Source: Zygnema circumcarinatum (taxonomy: Eukaryota; Streptophyta; Zygnematophyceae; Zygnematales; Zygnemataceae). Taken from it: a stretch of 64,000 nt of DNA. The notes beneath the pieces are model-generated. The model was not told the origin of the DNA. It worked only from the letters and a program-made list of their open reading frames with translations, and did not search any database. The position numbers and the translations under genes are program-made. The stretch lies in NCBI GenBank assembly GCA_037447605.1, contig CM074806.1:5417-69416 (forward strand), given 5' to 3'. Positions 24,919 through 36,000 of the stretch are shown here, piece by piece. The stretch's first letter is position 1; each line of letters opens with the position of its first letter.

Positions 24919-26917
24919 CTATATCTCAACGCCATGTGCCCGAAGGTCCCTTTCCAACTGACAGGCGTCCTGGAAAATCACTCCTTTCATGCCGATCGCA
25001 CACGCAGCCTCCACGTTCACAGGCCTGCGAAACCTCAACCCTCACAACATTATCGCACATTCCACCTCTCCACTACAGATTCCGGCATCCTCTTTCCATG
25101 GACCTAATCATCCAAATGCTTCTTGCCTGCCACCAGAGAGGCAAACATAATGGTGAAGCATAAAGGGAAAGTGGCAGTTTTAAGTTTACCTGTCATCGAC
25201 AAATATGCAGTCTTCCGGCTGAACATTTAGATGTTGTGCTGCTTCAACGTATATCGCCTTGTCTGGCTTCCGCTTACCTGCGAAAGGATTCAACAGGAAC
25301 ATTGCATGCATTAAGGGGGACCTCAGGGACGTCGTTTTTTACTTCACAGACATACATGCTGGTCTATGCTGGAAGTTTCTCACCAAGAAAAAATAGAGCA
25401 AAGAAGCAAACTCATCGTGGCCTTCCCTCGATGCCAATTACCACCAGTACTGTGAATAGCTTCTGGGATGATGCGAGGACCTTACCGACATGGCAGGACA
25501 CAAAGGTCCAAGGCAAGTACTGCGACAAGTTCAGTTTGTCCTCTATCATCTGATACCTGCGACAGGCCATGGCTCGAGGAATGTCATCCAACCCGAAACC
25601 GTCTGGGATGCTTAAAAGTTTCTCCAAATTCAGACTTAGCAAACAGTGTTTATAGAGGCAAGACAAGCCACAGACAAGTTCGCGCTCATAGTTCACGCTT
25701 CTCAAATAGCTGCAAGTACTTTGCACATGAAAACACGATAGCGAGTCTCGGAAGAGCATTGATCATATGACGTTTCACGCAAAGTAGGAGTACGAAACAC
25801 ATGACAAGCTGCGCCTAAATGCTTGGGAGCGGACACGTGGACATGTTTCAACGCGTTCAGAACACAAGACCAGTTAAGTGCCATCTTCTGCACACGGTGT
25901 AAACGATCCCCGTAAACTCACACAACCTCAAGAGACCCATGCTTCGGATAGACGTAAGCTACATCCAAAAGTTGCACTAATCGTGGCAGCAATTTAAATG
26001 CGTGGGAAGCATTAATCCGGCGAGTATTAGTTCCGATGAATAGTTAGGCTCCCCTCACCATTTTCCAATAATTGTTCCACAACCTAAAAATATTGCGCTT
26101 CCCAATCCATGAAGACTCATGCAATCATTCGTCCTGACAAGGGAGATACGGTTAGAAGGGACCTTAGTGGGGCACGACGACTTACCAGCAAGGGTAATTG
26201 GTGAAGGCATGTAAGGAATAACCACGTGAACTCAATCTCGTTAAAAGATCTTCAATGCCATCCAAGTAACGGTAACCATCCGTCATGCACTGTTTGAGAC
26301 CTGGAATTTAGAAAAGGATGCAACAAAAAGTGTGAATGAGGAAAGTGAGCAACTTGGCATCATCCCGGGGCATGCAACGCGAGCAGAATATAAATGGGGA
26401 GTAGCGCACCGTGACAATCGAATTCTCGGCCGTCTGCAAAGAATTTAGCGATCAGCTCCGCCTCTGTCAGGTGTCCCGTTTCAAATTCCACCCAAGCTGT
26501 CGGATGCTTCTGGCGAAGGAGCTCTGGCATCGTAAGCCTGCCCTGCCGCATGAGGCGAGAGCAAAGGCGAGCAGCATTGTCATTACCGTCCAACCGGTGC
26601 AGGTGGCATTCTAACAGCATCAATGAGAGGGGCGAGGATTCCATCTGACAAAACTGACCGAATAGGAAGTCTCGTTCCAAACAACAGTGGTACGCTCGTG
26701 TCGTCCTTGCGGGAGCCATTCAGATAAAAAACTCAAAAACATTTAAATTCAGCATTGAGTGGTTCAAATACTCAAATTCACGAGTAGAGTTAAATCTGCC
26801 CGAGCCTCACCCAAAGAACTGTGGTATGTCTTCATGGAACGGGTCTCGCACGAGGGTTCCCATCACATCGAGCAGCAGCACCGGGCGCTGCGGAGGTGGC
26901 CATGGCCTCGCGTCCAT
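24919..26917 (-). CDS. FHY1: FMN hydrolase / HAD phosphatase, plastid type (FHY1-like)
   Basis: Related to the Arabidopsis chloroplast FMN hydrolase, which also acts as the phosphatase step (5-amino-6-ribitylaminouracil 5'-phosphate) of riboflavin synthesis. Six exons: 26917-26811, 26537-26410, 26300-26186, 25556-25486, 25277-25190, 25024-24919, giving 204 aa from this ATG. HAD motifs: I is LLLDVMGTLVRDPF, II is HAFTNYP, III is GKRKPD and IV is CIFVDD. In motif I the second Asp of DxD is Met, as in the plant homologue as I recall it. The frame is open upstream of 26917, and an in-frame ATG at 27298 would add 127 residues. Those begin like a transit peptide (Leu/Pro/Arg/Ala-rich, no acids for 50 residues), so a plastid form starting there, possibly with an extra intron, is likely. 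The ATG at 26917 may give a cytosolic form. Confidence 0.92.
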
Positions 26918-27457
26918 GGCGGCTACGGGTGATGAACGCTGTCGAACGGCCTCCGAGTCAAAGCGCCGTGACGGCCATGCTGTGCCCCTTCCCCTTGACA
27001 AACAATGTGACCCAATTCGCCGAAGAATCCTGGGATCCTCGCAAACTGCAGAAAGCCCAGAAATCCCTACGGGCTGCTTGAGGTGCTCCTTAAAAACTGC
27101 AACGGAGTGGAGAAAGCAGCCCTCAGTGTAGGGCAGGAACCGGGAGGAGGGAGCCGGCACGGTGAGAGGGCTGCACCGCGGCCCGGCCGTAGGCGGGGCG
27201 GGCAGCGGGCGGCGGGGAAGCGGAAGGGGAAGGGGAAGAGCACGTGGCGCGTGCAGGCGAGGGCCAGGTGGCACGCGCGCGAGCAGCGCCCCCCCCATTC
27301 CCCCCCTCCGCTCGAGTCGAGGGCAGGGCCGCGGCCCGCGCCAGGCAGAGGAAGCGAGGGAGGGAGGGTCGCATCGTATCGTATCGCATCTCAACATTTC
27401 TGAATGTGTCGATATATCGTGAGGGAGGGGCAGTTTGCCATGCGGGGATTGAGAGCA

Positions 27458-27493
27458 ACATGACATGACATGACATGACATGACATGACATGC
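27458..27493 (+). repeat. ACATG pentamer array
   Basis: About seven tandem copies of ACATG in low-complexity DNA upstream of the FMN hydrolase gene. Confidence 0.8.
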
Positions 27494-27544
27494 GATTGGC
27501 TGCTGAACAGTAGGCAGGCACGTCATGGATACATGCATGACATG

Positions 27545-27700
27545 GAGGAAAATGTGGCATTGATCTGACGATGGCGATGAGGCCATCAAATGTACATGGA
27601 CAGAATCATCATGGGGGAACCACGAGAAACTGGTCGCAAAGGACCTAAGGACAAAAGAAAAACGCTAGGAGCGGAAAGCTCGTCGACTGCTGGTTTGGGC
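27545..27700 (-). repeat. dispersed repeat family A, copy 3 (inverted)
   Basis: The reverse complement carries the family blocks in order: CGCTCCTAGCGTTTTTC, TTTTGTCCTTAGGTCCTTTG, CTCGTGGTTC and GTACATTTGATGGCCTC. It is more diverged than copies 1 and 2. Confidence 0.75.
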
Positions 27701-27824
27701 GCGTAGCGCACACGCAGCACGTGGCTGCTCGCGTCACCGTTCGCCGCTGCTCGCCGGCTCGACCGCTTCGCCGTGACCCCGCCGTGCCAGGCAGACTAGC
27801 CAGCCTAGCCGCTCTGTAGGGGGT

Positions 27825-27925
27825 GTATGCAAACGAAACTGACGGAAGTACTGAGCCGCAGCAGGATCGCGGTGTCACCGGAGGGAGTACTGTACTCGTT
27901 CTCGCCTCAAACTCACGAACACCGT
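27825..27925 (+). repeat. dispersed repeat family B, copy 2
   Basis: It matches 7545-7630 in the same orientation: CGGAAGTACT, AGGATCGC, TGTCACCGGA and CGCCTCAAACTCAC. It lies next to repeat A copy 3, so A and B may be parts of a larger composite element. Confidence 0.6.
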
Positions 27926-28579
27926 TCAAGTCCGCCACCCCCCCGTTCTCGAGAGGCGCGTTGCTATGCGATTACGAGATTTTTGTATGCCGGTATTCAC
28001 CGTTCGTCACCTCCCGTGTGGGAAATCGAGTACAAGGAAATCATTTTCCAAATTAGCTTCGAACAACAACTTCCAAAATCAAGCTGATCAAATGTTAAGC
28101 TTCAACATTGATTCAGATTCTTGTTGGTGCATGGACAGGTGTGGGAAGCTGATCTTCAAGTCGAGCACGACTTATGGCCCCTTTGTGAGGCCAAGCAATA
28201 AAGATAGGTGTTAGATAATAAAGTTATTTTCTTTCGTTTACAATCTGAAGACGTACCGACTGCCCATACGAAGGCGCGTCAGCCTGCTGCCTCCTGCTTG
28301 TGCAGCGGGGAAGGCGACCGAAAGGACTCCCACGGGCTGCATGACTACAAGGCCGAATTCCGGGAAACAAATAGACATTTTTTGGCATTGTTGTTTCATG
28401 CAAAAGACTATAAGAATATAAGACTTGAGATTCTCCACAATTCACGGATGGAGCCAAGTGCACCACTGCAGCCTTCCAGTAGAGAATGGGCCTTGGAACC
28501 AGTCCGTGGGTCCTCTCGTGGCCAGACATTTGGACACCGTCACAATTGCATCGATTGAATTGCGGAAATTAATACGCAA

Positions 28580-28710
28580 ATCGGGCAATCGAGTAAGCAA
28601 CCATGGGCCAACCATTGTGCTATTCAGTTTCTGCAACCATGTTCTGTTCGAACCATTGGCAATGGTTGCCAGCCATTGGTACCCAATGGTTGCAACCATC
28701 GCCAACGGCT
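28580..28710. repeat. degenerate CAACCATTG/CAATGGTTG repeat cluster, copy 2
   Basis: Words such as CAACCATTG, CCATTGGCAATGG and CAATGGTTGCAACC alternate in both orientations. It resembles 8165-8335. Confidence 0.55.
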
Positions 28711-28719
28711 GGCTGGGCC

Positions 28720-29480
28720 GCACCCCCGCACAGAGCGCACAGACCCTCCGACAGACGCGCTCCACGTGGCGGCGCGGGGGCGCTCGGCCGCCCGCCCGCC
28801 CGCGGCGCCGCGCAGCGACGGCCGCCTGCGCGCGCGAGCCCGCCGCCGCCGCCCCGGCGCGCGGCCCGTTCGCCACTCCGCGCGCGCCACGTCGTGCTCC
28901 GCGCGGGGGGGCGGACCGCTCGCCCGGACCACCTCGACGGCCCCCGTCCGCCCCCGCGCGCGGTATCGCTTCCGCCCCGCGCCGCCCCGCCTCGCCGCAA
29001 GCGCCAATACGGAGGCGGTACTCCGCGGGGGCGCGCGCGGGGCGGGGCGCCACCTCAGCGGCCAGGTCGGCTCCGCGCTGTCGGCCCGGAGATCGCACGG
29101 GGGAGGAGGGCCGCTCGATGGCGCCACGTGGCGGAGCTCGCCCCCGTGGTAGGTGGCCCTCCCACAATGTGGGAGGGCGGGGGCGGCGCCGCCCGGGACC
29201 GGGTCGGGCCGAAAAGAACGGGGGGGTGGGGAGGGGGACGGTCACCGCTACGGGCAGCGCCGGGCGGGCGAGGGAGCGAGCGAGGGAGGGAGGGAGGCAG
29301 GCAGGCAGGCAGGCAGGGGCTGCCTTACGGCCGGGGCGGGCCTAGGGCGGGGGCCGGTGACGAAGTGGCACGCACGTGGGAGGAGGGGGCCTGACTGGCG
29401 GGAACGGCCGGCTCGCGGGGACTGTGTAGGCGGAGGCCCGCTCCTCCGCGGCTCTCTCCGCTCACCTGTAAAGCTCTCGC
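28720..29480. promoter_or_regulatory. GC-rich (CpG) block upstream of the TCP gene
   Basis: About 760 bp of near-continuous G and C with dense CpG, ending about 300 bp before the TCP start codon. It contains a GGCA array near 29295-29320. It probably acts as promoter or 5' UTR DNA of the TCP gene. Overlapping frames on both strands are compositional. Confidence 0.45.
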
Positions 29481-29793
29481 GTCCCCAGACGCCTGTTCAT
29501 GACTAAACCCTAACCTAAAGTAGAAAGGATACTGCTGCCCCCCGAAGCTGCTTCACGGGATTGGAGGAAGCAATGGGGTTGGCCGCTGCCCAGCTGGGAG
29601 CTCCAACGAGCTTCCGTGAGAGGCACATAGCGGAAGTCTCCGCGTATTTTCTTGGTGTTGCACCTGCTGTAGCAGTAGGGTAGTGGAAGCTAGCGGGGGT
29701 TTATTTTCTTGCTGCGGTTTGGGAAGAGCATCCCGGGGAAGTAGCGCAGGCAGCTCTAGGGCAACACATGCCGTCTCCACGGGCCAGGCGGCC

Positions 29794-31653
29794 ATGTCCG
29801 CGCAGCCCACTGTGTCACACTCCCACTCTGAAAGCCCTCCCACGTCACAGCAATCTCCTCTCCTGACCCTTTCTCACGCGCAAGCTCCTCTTTCTGAGAG
29901 CTCGGGTCCTGCATACAGCTTTCTGCCCGAGCAGGAGCAGGTAGGACACGTGGCAGCTGGAGAGACACCATCGCAGAGCAGGGTGCAGAGTCAGCAGTTG
30001 ACACCACATAGCGAGGAGCAGCAGGCTACGTCGCAGAGGTCGCGCAAGCGGGAGCACCAGGCGGGGGTTGAGGGGGAAGGGGAGCTCGAGGCGCCTGCAG
30101 CAAAGCGGCAGCGCGGCGTGTCTACGGGCAGCAAGGACCGCCACAGCAAGGTACAGACACACTCGGGGCTCAGAGACCGGCGAGTGCGTCTCTCCGTTCC
30201 CGCTGCTCTCGCATTCTATGAAGTGCAGGACAGGCTGGGAGTGGAGCACCCCTCGGCCGCAGTAGAGTGGCTGCTGCACCACGCATCCCACGCCATTGCA
30301 GATCTTCCTCCGCTGCCCCCTCGCCCGGGAGTGCCGCACTTCCCGCTGAGCCCCACAGGCCCGCGCCCAGCAGCCATGGGTCCGCCGCCCCCTCTGCCAC
30401 TGCCAGCTCCTCCGAAACTCACCTCCTCAGCTCCCCTCTACCGACGTCCCGCTCAGGGAGGAGCCAGACCAGGAACATTTCCAAGTCCGGTGCACTACAG
30501 GTATGGAGCAGCTGTGGGAATGGGCTTCGGCATGGAAGCCGGGGCGAGCTACCCGGAAGAGATGACGGCGATTGGGGTCGGCACAAGCCCGGGCGTGGGG
30601 GTCCACATGGCGGGCGTTGAGGCGCCATCTTACGTACTGCCGTTGGGCGGGGGAGATTCCTTCGATCCTCTTGGAAGCAGCTCCACGCGGCAGGAGGCGA
30701 GGGCTAGGGCCCGGGAAAGGGCAAAGATGAGAACCACGGTCGGGAGAGAGAGCTTTCTTGATACCGACACCTATCCCTCTGAGCTTTTCCCATCTTTTCA
30801 GGGAAGTGTGCCCTATCGGCCTGCCATGCCGCATTTTCAAGCGCACAGCCACCCGCCTCCCAGGCGGCACATGTCGAGTTTGCAGCCCCAGCACATGCAG
30901 GCAGGCTACGTCATGCCTCCAAATGTGCTGCAGACGCACTCCACGCGGACCGGGGAAGAAGCAGGAGCGGTGGTCACGTCACCGCGGGGCCTCACATTGG
31001 AGCCCTCCTTGTACGGAGAAGCCCATTCCCCTCCCTCACCTCTTTCGCCGCTCTCCCCCGCTTTCTACTCCTCCAGCCTGGATAGTCTTGGCTACCAAGC
31101 GAGTCCGCAGATGCGGCCTTCACCTTCCGGGCCTCCCCATGGCTTTGAAGCACCCATGTCTGCTTTGGCCTATCCTCCTGCTCTGCCACCCCTCCCGCAA
31201 CCTCCACGCACCTCCATTGCTGCAGGACTATCTGGTTATCCCCAAACGTTTTTCCCGCCTTTCCATCATCCCGGTCATCGAAGCGGAGCTCTTGGCCGGC
31301 CTCCTTCCGCGTCAGCGGCCTACCAGAGTTCCCCAGGAAGCGCAGCTTACGGGCGGGGGGAAGGAACCCACGGCCTGTACCCCCATCTGCAGGCGTACGG
31401 AGGAGGAATCCCGTACCACCCGCCCCCCCCTCCCCAGGCGACGCAGTGGCACGAGCACGGGCACTACACGCCGGAGGAGATCATGACGATGCTGCGCACG
31501 ACCACGACCGCCACCGAGGCCGCATCCTCGCCCGGGTACGGCGGCCGCCACGTGTCCAGCCGAGCGCGCAGCGCGGGGGGGGACGCCGCCGGCGCCGAGG
31601 AGGAGGCGGCGAAGCCGGACTCGTCTCGGCATCGCCGCTCCTCCTTTCGATAG
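29794..31653 (+). CDS. TCP-family transcription factor, class II
   Basis: A plant-specific DNA-binding factor. Residues about 113-171 form the TCP domain, a non-canonical basic helix-loop-helix, beginning [20 protein letters not shown] and continuing [11 protein letters not shown] and [13 protein letters not shown]. The basic region lacks the four-residue deletion of class I, and RDRRVRLS is typical of class II (CIN/CYC). No arginine-rich R domain is evident. The rest of the 619-aa protein is low-complexity: Gln/Ser-rich before the domain with basic stretches SRKRE and AKRQRG that could be nuclear signals, then Pro/Gly/Ser/His-rich to the end. There is no intron. The start chosen is the first ATG in frame (29794). 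The frame is open further up to about 29683 but without ATG, so a spliced 5' exon is possible. Targets are unknown. Confidence 0.93.
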   Translation: MSAQPTVSHSHSESPPTSQQSPLLTLSHAQAPLSESSGPAYSFLPEQEQVGHVAAGETPSQSRVQSQQLTPHSEEQQATSQRSRKREHQAGVEGEGELEAPAAKRQRGVSTGSKDRHSKVQTHSGLRDRRVRLSVPAALAFYEVQDRLGVEHPSAAVEWLLHHASHAIADLPPLPPRPGVPHFPLSPTGPRPAAMGPPPPLPLPAPPKLTSSAPLYRRPAQGGARPGTFPSPVHYRYGAAVGMGFGMEAGASYPEEMTAIGVGTSPGVGVHMAGVEAPSYVLPLGGGDSFDPLGSSSTRQEARARARERAKMRTTVGRESFLDTDTYPSELFPSFQGSVPYRPAMPHFQAHSHPPPRRHMSSLQPQHMQAGYVMPPNVLQTHSTRTGEEAGAVVTSPRGLTLEPSLYGEAHSPPSPLSPLSPAFYSSSLDSLGYQASPQMRPSPSGPPHGFEAPMSALAYPPALPPLPQPPRTSIAAGLSGYPQTFFPPFHHPGHRSGALGRPPSASAAYQSSPGSAAYGRGEGTHGLYPHLQAYGGGIPYHPPPPPQATQWHEHGHYTPEEIMTMLRTTTTATEAASSPGYGGRHVSSRARSAGGDAAGAEEEAAKPDSSRHRRSSFR

Positions 31654-33065
31654 GATAGGGAGGGTGGAGGGCTCAGACGATGAAATGAAAAAGTGATCTG
31701 CGATTTGCTTTGACATGCCGGTGAACCTGGCGGGGCTGCAGCGGAGGGGGGAGCTGGCATTGTTGCACAGGCGGAACTGTAAAGTGGAAGACAGAGAAGA
31801 GGCGGACCCAGCTTCCTTTTCCCTTGCTGAGACGTGTATAAACTCCACGTTTGTAGTCAGGCCCCTAGGTTGAAACTGGCACGGAATCTTTTGCATTCAA
31901 TTAGTTGGCTGCTGTGTAAAGAGTAGAATAGATTTTTCACGCATGGAACTATGTCATCAGGTCATCATTTGTTTGACAGGTCTGTCGTAGATGAGTTCAA
32001 TAATAAGGAACGACGAGTCAGCCAAGTCTCCGATATTTTGTTGGGGAACGGCCCCATTAGACTCGGGATGGTGATAGAGGGTTAGTGTAGGCGGCGCAGG
32101 AAGAGGGCATTTGGCTTTAGACACGCATCGTCCCTCTTCCAGCCCTTTTTTTGTCGTCGGAAACTTTTTGGCTCGTCGTGTCCACATTCTTTTCGAACGG
32201 GCGGCCTCGTCTCTGCGCCCTGCATAGCGGGCTGCGTGCGGAGCACCGCATGGAGACGAGGCCTCCGCCCTAGAGGTGCTGGCGGTGGTGGTGATAGGTG
32301 AACGCAGGCATTCTGCCGGTAGAGATGATCCCAAAGAAATTCACGTCGATGAAAGGGAAATGTTCGCCCTGCCTGCCTGCCTGCCTGCCTTCGGTTCTTT
32401 CTTTCTTTCGGACGCTTGCCTTGTTGTTTTGCTCTGCTTGTTTGAGCATAGAGCCGCATGCGTGTGGTGGTCATCGAGGTAACTGAGTTTAAGAAAGAAA
32501 CGGGCTGGCTGTCTTCGGTTGCTGGAGGGAACCCGACGGGGATGTCATGCCTCGCTATCTTGTAGTGACCGAGGCGAGGCGAGGCGCGGCGGGGCTCGAG
32601 ACTGACTGACTGACTGACTGAGTCGAGAGGCGGTTCGAGGCCTTCGCCTGCCTGCGACCGTACGGACGCACGTACGTACGAGCACAGTAGTAAGCGATGG
32701 CTGGCTGGCTTGCTGCCTTGCCGCCCCAGTCTGTCGGTCGGTTGGTCGGTCGATCGGTCGGCTAGAGCGAGTCAACGGGCGACTGGTCAACGGGCGGGCG
32801 GGAGGGCGCGATCTGTTGGCTGGTTAGTTAGCTGGTTGGTTGGCTGGCTGGCTGGCTGGTTGGTTGCGGAGACACCGTACACGGGAGGCGAACTAGAGAG
32901 GCGGACGGGCGTTCGTATTCGTTGGTTCGCGCCCGCACGCTCGCTCGATCAGGCAGGTCGAGCAGGCAGGTCGAGCAGGCAGGCCGCCAGGGAGAGAAAG
33001 AGAGAGAGAGAGACAAACAGACAGGCCGACAGGTAGACAGACGCGCTGCCACGGCAGGCACCGCC
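31654..33065. other. intergenic between TCP and PTAR1 genes
   Basis: The first part should be the TCP 3' UTR. Simple repeats: a CTGCC/CTGCCTG run at 32368-32392, GACTGACTGA at 32600-32622, GGTCGGTTGGTCGGTCG near 32735-32762, and a GGTTGGCTGGCTGG array at 32815-32866. Tandem GCAGGTCGA units at 32952-32985 and a GA-rich run at 32993-33013 precede the next start codon. No gene is seen. Confidence 0.5.
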
Positions 33066-36000
33066 ATGGATGCCCTCGCGCTGCTGGAGGACCTGGACAG
33101 GCTGCTGCGCTGCGACCCTCTCCTGTACTACTTACTGCCTCGTCCCTCACATCTGCTCTGCTGCTCACCCCGTGCTCATGCACAACCCCTGAGAACGAAG
33201 ATCCTCCACAACATAGAAGGAAACGATGCTTCCAGCCACTCTTTGAGCATCACAAGCAATTATTTTCAAATTTCGTAAAGAAAGCTGATAGGCAAGTCCA
33301 AGTCGACGTTCCGGTATAATCGTCATCTTTGGTGGTTTGAACCTGCCTTGCGATTTCTTTTGTGATGTCGATGCAGAAATGAATTAGGATTGGTACCAAG
33401 GCCTCTCTTTGAAACGTTGGGAACAGAGTTTGCAGACGCGAATGCAGCCAGGTCAAATTCTAGTCTTCAGGAGAACATCGAGCTCAGGTCGAGAGCTGAA
33501 GCACTTGGGCACGACCAGGAGGAAAGCGTAGTTCATGTTCCGGAGTATGACAGGAACTTTTTTTGGTATGGAGAACATAGGCTCGCTGTTGCTTTGGACT
33601 GTGTGGGGCCCCTCTTCCACGCAGCTTCGACACGTTTCAATGACGTCCAAGCACTTCGCAAGCAGAGACAGGCAGGCGAATCAAGTTACTGCAGGGATAA
33701 CGAAAACGATATTGACAACTGTAGCAGACATCCCGGAGATGGTGGACAGTTTGATGGCAGTGATACGTCTGTCCAGTCACTTCGAGTGGGAAAAAGTTTG
33801 TGGAATAATGAAAATGAACTTCCTGGGAGTTCGGCGGATAACTTAACCCTTCGCGAAGCAAATGCAATGCTGATGAAATGGACGAGGGCTCTGGTACTCT
33901 TCAACGGAGATCACTTAACTGCATGGAACGCACGGTATGCAAAACCATGCTTCATACGTTTTAACAGATAGTAAAGTCCGTTTTTTTAAAGATAGTCGGT
34001 TATAGTACTGCAAATCATTTAATCAATGCTCAAGATCAATCAACCTTACGTTTTGCGTGACTTTGAAACGTTTATCAAGTGTATGTTGTTCCGCATCATA
34101 AATTTGAAATCCAAGCCTAATTTCCTTTGGCAGAGATTCAACATCCAATGCTACTTGCGTGCATGCACCCCGTCGATTGTTGAGACATAGACGATGGTTA
34201 GAAGCAAGAAATTTGATCTTCCCCTGGCAGTCGGTCGAATTCAGGAATTGGGGTGCGCTGTCGATGGTGGAACTTGCATGCGCTTGAGGGGGCAGAGCAG
34301 AAAAAGAGCTTTATGCCAGATGGACCTTTCCTCTTCATCCAAGGAGCTGAAGGAGGAGCTGCAGCTCTCGCAACTTGTCTTGTCACATAACCCGAAATGT
34401 GCAGAAACGTGGGCACACAGGTGTGTGTAGAAGTCATGTCAGGCCTCGATAATTTGAAATGAACTAAAAACGGATTCCCGTTTCATAAACATCACGGACT
34501 AGTTGAACGCTACAATGGTCATGTGATTACCAATCCTTTCATGCTCATGCTTTGCTTATGCTGTTTCCAAATTTTCGTTTACCGTACGAAGGAAGGATAA
34601 AAGGTAACGTGTCACAGCACCTTTTCTCGTACAGGCAGCGTAAGGCAGACAAGGAAGCATGGGAGGCATATGACAGAAACTGGATTTCACAAAGGCTACC
34701 TTGATGATATTCAATCGCTTTCATGACCATGATTACTTTGGTGCTATGTTTCTGCAGAAGATGGACGTTGAAGCAAACAGCAATAATCCATGGCTGGAGC
34801 TCACAAGCGCTGGAGTGCCACCTGGCGATGGAGTCGCTTCTTGTGCAACAATTTGCAGAGGTGAGAATCTATCTTGCTGGAACTTGAATGGGAGTCTTAC
34901 CTTCTGATACGGAGCTGGGAGCTGTTTCATGCCCATTGTTTCTACAAGGCTTATCAGAGATGGGACAGATTCTGGGTGCAGAGAACCCCGATGAACTACC
35001 GAGCATGGAGCCATCGCTGTTGGGTCGCCGGTCGGATGATGCTTCAACAGGTGCTCTGCATTTTGATCCCATAGCAATTCACGGCAGGCACGCAAAACTG
35101 TCTTGCAGGCCTATGGTTGCAGTGTGTATGCTCGATGTTGTCCATGGAATATGAATTGAACGATTGCTACTTTCAAGTGACCCATTTCTCACTCAGACGA
35201 GAATCTCCTATGTCTCGTTCTTTCCGATTTTTTCCTCTCTCGCCGGTGTATTACTTTTCCAACACTGCCCTGACATGTAAGTTTGGGCGAGGTAGGCAGG
35301 TCCGCGGGGAGCTTGAGGCAAGCAAGCGGTGGGTGCGGCAGTATGCGGAGGACAACTGTGGTCTCCATTATCGGCGGGTGCGGGACTCTCCTTCATCCAA
35401 GCCACGCCTTATGAGCATATTCAGTTATTTCGAAATCTTCAAATTGACTCAATAGCTTTGAAAGTTTGGATTGAGTTGAACATTTGAACTTTCTTTTTTG
35501 CCGCGGAAGTGTTCATTCTGTCCAGTCACACGCGCGGATTCCAATTTATTACGGCTCAGAATCGGGATAATGGATCTTGTTCCTCTGCTGGCTAAACAAC
35601 AAGAAAAAAAAAGCGACATCAAGTCCGAAAGGAAAAGAAAATATTTCAACATATTTCAAGTTCAATCTTGTATTGAGATTCAGAATTGAGATATTCCAAA
35701 TGTTTATTTTTTATAGTTCGTCAGGCTCAGTTGACGGTAAGGTGTTAGTGCTAACTTCCGTACGGATGTGCCGTCTCCCATTTCCAGCCGCCTTCTTGCC
35801 TTCGATTTAGTCCGAAACTTGCAGTGTAGTTCGTGACATAGGGCGTTGGAGGGATGGGGGTATTGCGCAGTTTCTGCTCCATCGCCTGCTTGAAGGTGCG
35901 CGCGCGGAGGGATTCCCAGAAGAAGAGAGACGCGGAGACGGGCGGGAGCACACGTGGCGCCCATCTCAAGCAGACGCAACAAAGCTCTGGGAAGTGAGTG

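Larger units (their letters stand above)
26918..29793. promoter_or_regulatory. strand-switch region between divergent FMN hydrolase and TCP genes
   Basis: The minus-strand gene set ends here and the plus-strand set begins, so promoters of two divergent genes should lie within. Contents in order: the possible transit-peptide region of the FMN hydrolase (to 27298), ATCGT and ACATG repeats (27370-27495), repeat A copy 3, repeat B copy 2, unique DNA, the CAACCATTG cluster copy 2 (28580-28710), and an extremely GC-rich block (28720-29480). ORFs in that block exist in every frame and are Arg/Ala/Pro-rich composition effects. Confidence 0.5.

Noticed and set aside
28425-29394. Long Arg/Ala/Pro ORFs on both strands
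   Set aside because: Seen in several frames of an extremely GC-rich block where stop codons are rare.
34636-34704. Candidate PTAR1 exon beginning CGTAAGGCAGAC
   Set aside because: Runs into a stop without a donor; the exon 34758-34860 instead gives HRRW in phase with both neighbours.
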